The notes beneath the pieces were generated by a model. It made no database searches. It was not told the origin of the DNA and saw only the letters and a list, made by a program, of their open reading frames with translations. Of a stretch of 8,862 nucleotides of DNA, positions 4,993 to 8,862 are shown in pieces (position 1 is the stretch's first letter; each line of letters begins with the position of its first letter). Source of the stretch: Bacillota bacterium (GTDB lineage: Bacteria; Bacillota_I; Bacilli_A; RFN20; CAG-826); contig VHBF01000017.1 of NCBI GenBank assembly GCA_016872075.1, positions 1 through 8,862 on the forward strand. The letters are read 5' to 3'. Both the position numbers and the translations under genes were made by a program.

Positions 4993-6744
4993 ATGAAAAA
5001 GTTGATATTGACATGGTCTTGGTTGCCAATCTTGAATGACCCTACCCTTTTCATTGCGGTAGCAATTACCGTTCTCTTATTAATCATGATTATTTTTGGT
5101 TATTTCATTTACTTAACCCAACGTCAAAACAAACACCAGTTAGCGATTCAGCAAAGAATCCATCATTACTTGGTTTATCGTATCAATCTCAAACTCGATG
5201 TGGTTTATGAATTTGATCCTAAGCATCATGGTAAAGAAAAAGTCATGCAGTTGAGTCAATTTTTAAAAAAGTTTTCGGCAATTGAGTCAGAAAAAATCTA
5301 TCAATGGTGGGAAAAACTCCTAACTTCTAAACTAGATACGAGTTGGATTTTGACATCAAAAACGTTGCGAAAAAGGAATTATCGGCAAGTCATCTTTGAA
5401 GTGGTTAAAATCGATGAAAATAAACAAACCATTCACTTGCATCAATATGGTTTAAAATACCTCAAACCTAATCCCAAAAAAGCTATCTTAAAGTCGATGG
5501 TGATTAGTTCGCAGCAAGCCCTGGATGTCATTAAAAAATTACCGGCTAAAAATGGTGCCATTGTTTCCATTTTTATGATGTTTCCACGGACTGGCCTTGA
5601 TGAGCAATTTAAATATTTCTATCTTTCACAAATCAAAGAAAAATTGATTCCATATTTATCGCCAACCACTTTATTAATTGATTCAGCAAATGACATCTTA
5701 GTATTGTTAACGAAAGCTGCCGAAACGTACGAATATGTACAAACGGCTCAAGGTTTATATCAAGTGATTTCTCAGTATGTTGAAGTCAACGCCCTTGAAT
5801 CCTTGATTAAATTTAATATGGCAATTATTGAGCATAAGCATTTCCCAAATGATTTCCGTAATCTTATGCGTAAAAGCAAAGAACTGAATCAGGTTATGAT
5901 CAAAAGAAAAGTAACTATTTTACCTTATGAAACGAATCAACCGATTGTTCAGGCCCTGCAAAGTAATGAATCGGTATTTGTAGAAGACTTATATCATCAA
6001 CTTAAATTCACACTCAATTTTAGACCGTTAATCAATCAAGAAGATATGGCTGTTTTTGGTCATCAAGTGATTATTCAACCTCAAAATCCAACAGGGCTTA
6101 CCACGCTTGAATTACTCCAAGATGCAAATGAATTAATGACCTATACCAAGGAATTTTATCGGCGATATCTTTATTTGATTGGACAAGTCGTCCTACCGAG
6201 AATTGATCAATTATTACTAGTGCCAATGTCATTAGTGATCAAACCCTTTGAATTTTTAAATGACATCAAAAATCTTCCTAATGCAAAAAACTTAGTACTT
6301 TTGCTTGATGAGACCGAAATCAAAGAACTTGCGCCTACCGAAGTTTCTTTAAAAGCTTGGGCAGAACCATTTCATCGTTTGGGAATACAATTTGCATTGT
6401 CAATTGATGAATTCTCTTCGAATTTACCAGATGAGATTTATCAATATTTCCAATTTTATTTTTTAAATTATAAACGGATTATCAATGTAGAAAACACCCA
6501 AAAAACTGCCATTCAATTAAAATTAATATTTCAAACCTTCAATAAATTTAATAAACCCTTTATTCTTGTCGATTTAGTATCCGAAGCTAGTTTGGAATTA
6601 ATCCCGCTTAAGCATGTTAAAATCATGGGTGCCGATTGGATTATGGGGTATCAAACTAGTCCAGACCAACCGAGTAAACGTACCACGAATAAGGTTAAAG
6701 CACTGGTCAATAAGCAGGAGGAATATTATGGAAAAACAAATTAA
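4993..6744 (+). CDS. Membrane-anchored protein resembling a catalytically degenerate GGDEF-EAL protein (hypothetical)
   Basis: The 583-residue protein has one membrane segment (about 18-41) and a large cytoplasmic part. From pattern reading, 185-315 resembles a GGDEF domain, with SANDI (231-235) before VLL where GGDEF is expected. Residues 340-565 resemble an EAL domain: FRPLI (343-347, usual YQPI), GHQVI (356-360, usual GYEAL), LLDETE (437-442, usual LEITE), SIDEFSSN (470-477, usual LDDFGTG), K494, DLVSE (527-531, near EGVE) and GADWIMGYQTS (546-556, usual QGYxFS). The EAL glutamate, the NxS asparagine and the QGY glutamine are all changed, so neither diguanylate cyclase nor phosphodiesterase activity is expected. 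It may be a nucleotide sensor or a scaffold. The assignment rests on motif order, not a search. The start codon has no spaced Shine-Dalgarno. An in-frame TTG at 5002 is a less likely alternative. Its 3' end overlaps proS by 17 bases. Confidence 0.62.
   Translation: MKKLILTWSWLPILNDPTLFIAVAITVLLLIMIIFGYFIYLTQRQNKHQLAIQQRIHHYLVYRINLKLDVVYEFDPKHHGKEKVMQLSQFLKKFSAIESEKIYQWWEKLLTSKLDTSWILTSKTLRKRNYRQVIFEVVKIDENKQTIHLHQYGLKYLKPNPKKAILKSMVISSQQALDVIKKLPAKNGAIVSIFMMFPRTGLDEQFKYFYLSQIKEKLIPYLSPTTLLIDSANDILVLLTKAAETYEYVQTAQGLYQVISQYVEVNALESLIKFNMAIIEHKHFPNDFRNLMRKSKELNQVMIKRKVTILPYETNQPIVQALQSNESVFVEDLYHQLKFTLNFRPLINQEDMAVFGHQVIIQPQNPTGLTTLELLQDANELMTYTKEFYRRYLYLIGQVVLPRIDQLLLVPMSLVIKPFEFLNDIKNLPNAKNLVLLLDETEIKELAPTEVSLKAWAEPFHRLGIQFALSIDEFSSNLPDEIYQYFQFYFLNYKRIINVENTQKTAIQLKLIFQTFNKFNKPFILVDLVSEASLELIPLKHVKIMGADWIMGYQTSPDQPSKRTTNKVKALVNKQEEYYGKTN
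6716..6721 (+). promoter_or_regulatory. Ribosome binding site of proS inside the upstream gene
   Basis: A full AGGAGG lies six bases before the proS ATG at 6728 and inside the final codons of the preceding gene. It fixes the proS start at 6728 rather than at an in-frame upstream start such as 6614, which would add residues unlike any ProRS N-terminus. Confidence 0.9.
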
Positions 6745-8164
6745 GAACGAAGCGATAACGTCCCGAGAAAAAGATTTTGCCCAATGGTACACCGATGTAT
6801 GCAAAAAAGCAGAATTAATGGATTATTCTTCAATCAAGGGTTTCATTATTTATCGGCCTTATGGTTATGCAATTTGGGAACAAATTCAAAAGTATCTTGA
6901 CCAAAAGTTCAAAGATACTGGTCATGAAAATGTCTATATGCCAATGGTGATTCCACAAAGTCTATTCAATAAAGAAAAAGAACACGTGGAAGGTTTTGCT
7001 CCTGAAACTTTAATTGCCACTTTAGGAGGAAAAGAAAAACTCGATGATCCACTGATCATTCGCCCAACCTCTGAAGTCTTATTTTGTGAACATTATGCAA
7101 AGATCATCAATTCTTATCGGGACTTACCCAAAAAATACAATCAATGGTGTTCAGTTGTAAGATGGGAAAAAACGACGAGACCTTTCTTAAGAGGGGCAGA
7201 ATTCCTTTGGCAAGAAGGTCATACCGTTCATGAAACGGAACAAGAAGCAAGATTTGAAACGTTACAAATGTTAAAGATTTATCAAACGCTTGGCGAAGAG
7301 CTTCTCGCCATCCCATTTTTAACAGGAAGAAAAACTGAAAAAGAAAAATTTGCTGGCGCAAAAGAAACGTATGCCGTTGAAGCGTTAATGCATGATGGCA
7401 AATCGCTGCAATCCGGTACGAGTCATTACTTTGGCACCGGTTTTGCCGAAGCATTTGGTATTCAATTTCAAAATCGTCAAAACCAATTGCAACCGGTTCA
7501 TCAAACCTCATGGGGTGTATCCACGCGCTTAATAGGTGGCTTGATTATGGTCCATGGAGATGATAATGGCTTGATTTTACCGCCTCGAGTGGCCCCGATT
7601 CAAGTGATGATTGTCCCAATTATGCCGCAAAAGCCAGGGGTTTTATCCCAAGCGAAAACCTTATTTGATTCACTTAAACAAGCCGGAATCAGAGTGATGT
7701 TGGATGAATCTGATAATTCGCCTGGGTGGAAATATGCCGAAGCAGAAATGAAGGGGATTCCATTAAGAATCGAATTAGGACCTCGTGATTTAGAACAACA
7801 ACAAGTGGTGATGGTCAAACGCAATGATAAAACCAAGAAAACGATTAAGTTTTCCGACCTTGTTAAAGAAGCTAATTTAACCCTAGAACAAGTACAACAA
7901 GAACTTTTACAACATGCGAAGCAACATTTGGCTACTAACATTCGTGAAGCTAATTCTTTAGAAGAGTTAACTGCAATGCTTAATCAATTTGGTGGATACG
8001 TAAAAGTATCGGTCGATGATACGGAAGAAGTGGAAAAAATCGTCAAAGAAAAAGCACAAGCAACCGCTCGCGTGATTCCTTTTGACCAAGTGGGTTTGAG
8101 ACCTAAATGCGCGATCACTGGCAAACCTGCTAAACGCATCGTTTATTTTGCCAGAGCCTATTAA
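6728..8164 (+). CDS. proS: Prolyl-tRNA synthetase, type 3 (archaeal/eukaryotic-like)
   Basis: ProS charges tRNA-Pro with proline using ATP. The 478-residue protein is the short form that lacks the editing insertion of E. coli ProRS. Visible motifs are RPYGYAIWE (43-51, motif 1 region), the proline-binding TSE at 114-116 in IIRPTSEV, motif 2 in TTRPFLRGAEFLWQEGHT (149-166), HQTSWGVSTRLIGG (258-271) and motif 3 in MVHGDDNGLILPPRVAP (274-290). The anticodon-binding domain (about 291-400) contains GWKYAEAEMKGIPLRIELGPRD (333-354). The C-terminal domain ends in the characteristic YFARAY with terminal tyrosine. That domain's four zinc cysteines appear reduced to one (C461), with D430, V435 and T464 at the other places. 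ATG 6728 is supported by AGGAGG. The gene overlaps the upstream membrane protein gene by 17 bases, probably as one operon. No terminator separates it from the downstream tRNA-Ser. Confidence 0.97.
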   Translation: MEKQIKNEAITSREKDFAQWYTDVCKKAELMDYSSIKGFIIYRPYGYAIWEQIQKYLDQKFKDTGHENVYMPMVIPQSLFNKEKEHVEGFAPETLIATLGGKEKLDDPLIIRPTSEVLFCEHYAKIINSYRDLPKKYNQWCSVVRWEKTTRPFLRGAEFLWQEGHTVHETEQEARFETLQMLKIYQTLGEELLAIPFLTGRKTEKEKFAGAKETYAVEALMHDGKSLQSGTSHYFGTGFAEAFGIQFQNRQNQLQPVHQTSWGVSTRLIGGLIMVHGDDNGLILPPRVAPIQVMIVPIMPQKPGVLSQAKTLFDSLKQAGIRVMLDESDNSPGWKYAEAEMKGIPLRIELGPRDLEQQQVVMVKRNDKTKKTIKFSDLVKEANLTLEQVQQELLQHAKQHLATNIREANSLEELTAMLNQFGGYVKVSVDDTEEVEKIVKEKAQATARVIPFDQVGLRPKCAITGKPAKRIVYFARAY

Positions 8165-8170
8165 TTTACC

Positions 8171-8200
8171 TTGAAAACTCGTAAAAATCTATGCTACTAT
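8171..8200 (+). promoter_or_regulatory. Promoter of tRNA-Ser(GCT)
   Basis: TTGAAA (8171-8176) and TACTAT (8195-8200) are 18 bases apart, and TGC directly before the second hexamer makes an extended -10. The predicted start near 8207 lies just before the tRNA at 8211. Read-through from proS, which ends at 8164 with no terminator, could also supply transcripts. Confidence 0.6.
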
Positions 8201-8210
8201 GGGTAGCGTT

Positions 8211-8303
8211 GGAGTAGTACCCAAGAGGCTGAAGGGGACGGTTTGCTAAACCGTTAGATCGGGGAAACCTGGTGCGAGGGTTCAAATCCCTCCTACTCCG
8301 CCA
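8211..8303 (+). tRNA. tRNA-Ser (anticodon GCT), CCA encoded
   Basis: This is a class II tRNA. Acceptor arms GGAGTAG (8211-8217) and CTACTCC (8293-8299) pair fully and are followed by G and an encoded CCA (8301-8303). The anticodon stem ACGGT/ACCGT closes the loop TTGCTAA, with GCT at 8245-8247, reading AGC and AGU. A long variable arm with a GG...CC stem fills 8255-8275. The T arm is GAGGG-TTCAAAT-CCCTC (8276-8292). Its D-arm core and T arm are the same as in tRNA-Ser(CGA) at 4807-4897 on the other strand. Confidence 0.97.
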
Positions 8304-8304
8304 T

Positions 8305-8333
8305 GACTCATAATCAGTTATGAGTCTTTTTTT
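8305..8333 (+). terminator. Rho-independent terminator after tRNA-Ser(GCT)
   Basis: A perfect 9-bp stem, GACTCATAA (8305-8313) and TTATGAGTC (8318-8326), closes a TCAG loop and is followed by seven T. It starts two bases after the tRNA CCA end. It is the first terminator downstream of proS, so it probably ends both the tRNA transcript and any read-through from the 4993-8164 unit. Confidence 0.9.
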
Positions 8334-8384
8334 ATTTTACGAATCACGATTAAAGTATTAAGATGGTGTTAACGGAGTTTTTAA

Positions 8385-8862
8385 ATGATAACCATCAAAG
8401 TTGTTTCCACCAAAAGAGCGTTGAAAGCATTTATTGATTTTCCCACCAAACTTTATCGAAATAATCCCTATTTTACACCCTATATTTTTGAAGATGAATT
8501 GAAGAACTTAGATCCTCAATTTAATCCTGCGAGTGAGTATTGTGATTTTCGATTATTTTTAGCATACAAAGGCGGCGTGATTGTGGGGAGAGTGGCTGCC
8601 ATTATCAATCGTTACGCTAATGAAAAATATCAAGAAAAGAGAGTCCGATTTAATCGCATTGATTTTATCGATGATGCTGACGTTTTTGATGCGTTAATGA
8701 AAGCGGTGAGTGATTATGGAAAGTCAATGGGCATGACCCAAATGGCAGGCCCGCTTGGATATTCCGATCAAGATAAAGAGGGTTTGTTAACCTTTGGGTT
8801 TCAAGAAAAAAATATGTTTGTCACCTTCTATACGGCTGAATATTATGTGAAACATTTTGAAC
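8385..8862 (+). CDS. GNAT-fold-like hypothetical protein, N-terminal part (runs off the window)
   Basis: The reading frame is open from ATG 8385 to the window end (159 codons visible). It matches a widespread uncharacterised family of roughly 370-390 residues, the YghO-like group often annotated as N-acetyltransferase-like. Recognisable elements are FPTKLYRNNPYFTPYIFEDE (19-38, usual P..LY...P.wvPpl..d), FNPASEYCDFRLFLAYKGG (46-64, usual NPff.hae..lflA), GRVAAIINRYAN (68-79, usual GRIaA.id...N) and the alternation of GMTQMAGPLGYSDQDKEG (116-133) with LLTFGFQ, where relatives have v.GP.n.s.n...GlL.dGF. YYVKHFE at the window edge fits the usual YY..l.e. The substrate is unknown. ACGGAG (8371-8376) lies eight bases before the ATG and serves as the ribosome site. 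A weak TATTAA (8356-8361) is the only promoter hint. Confidence 0.82.
   Translation, partial: MITIKVVSTKRALKAFIDFPTKLYRNNPYFTPYIFEDELKNLDPQFNPASEYCDFRLFLAYKGGVIVGRVAAIINRYANEKYQEKRVRFNRIDFIDDADVFDALMKAVSDYGKSMGMTQMAGPLGYSDQDKEGLLTFGFQEKNMFVTFYTAEYYVKHFE

Noticed and set aside
6614..6727. Longer ProS reading frame starting upstream
   Set aside because: The extra residues do not resemble a ProRS N-terminus and duplicate the upstream gene's coding region. AGGAGG at 6716-6721 points to the ATG at 6728.
7107..7941. Minus-strand open frames opposite proS
   Set aside because: They are shadows of strongly conserved ProS codons, with no start signals and improbable runs of Cys and Leu.
8356..8361. 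TATTAA as a promoter for the GNAT-like gene
   Set aside because: There is no acceptable -35 hexamer at normal spacing, and the box matches by base composition in an AT-rich gap. It is noted only as a hint in the gene entry.
1..8862. CRISPR array, insertion sequence, prophage or toxin-antitoxin pair
   Set aside because: No tandem spaced repeats, transposase-like or integrase-like frames, or small paired genes are visible. Nearly all bases are accounted for by the listed genes.

Overview
The window is AT-rich, gene-dense bacterial DNA with nine protein genes and two serine tRNA genes. Several features point to a low-GC Gram-positive lineage: the rsmD-coaD pair, a YitT-family transporter-like protein, a PgeF/YlmD protein, strong AGGAGG-type ribosome sites, TATAAT promoters, and a type 3 (eukaryote/archaeal-like) prolyl-tRNA synthetase of the kind found in Bacillota and Mollicutes. 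TGA ends rsmD and no gene contains an internal TGA, so the code is the standard bacterial one. Mycoplasmas with the UGA=Trp code are therefore excluded. An Acholeplasma- or Izemoplasma-like relative or a deep-branching Bacillota would fit, but this is inference.

Layout. Positions 1-1039 (+) hold rsmD, missing only the first base of its start codon, and coaD, joined by an ATGA overlap. Convergent to them is pgeF (1023-1796, -), which overlaps the coaD 3' end by 17 bases. A short gap at 1797-1865 carries both the terminator of the next minus-strand gene and the pgeF promoter. Then comes an unrecognised membrane-anchored thioredoxin-like protein (1866-2654, -). A divergent promoter region (2655-2787) separates it from a YitT-family membrane protein (2788-3768, +). 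The YitT gene meets a membrane-anchored glycerophosphodiester phosphodiesterase (3769-4797, -) stop codon to stop codon with no spacer. That phosphodiesterase gene starts only nine bases after the CCA end of tRNA-Ser(CGA) (4807-4897, -), so the tRNA and the mRNA appear to share a transcript.

A second divergent promoter region (4898-4992) drives the tRNA leftward. Rightward it drives a two-gene unit: a membrane-anchored protein that looks like a catalytically degenerate GGDEF-EAL protein (4993-6744), and proS (6728-8164), overlapping by 17 bases. tRNA-Ser(GCT) with its own promoter and a clear terminator follows (8211-8333). The window closes inside a GNAT-fold-like hypothetical protein (8385 onward).

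Most of the content is housekeeping: ribosome methylation, CoA synthesis, aminoacylation, tRNA, and a laccase-domain purine nucleoside enzyme. The parts most worth a second look are the degenerate GGDEF-EAL protein coupled to proS, two promoters whose TATAAT box lies exactly 7 bases before the start codon (predicted leaderless mRNAs), the tRNA/mRNA junction at 4798-4807, the eroded zinc site of ProS, and the small extracytoplasmic CxxC protein. No mobile element, CRISPR array, phage gene or defence system is visible.
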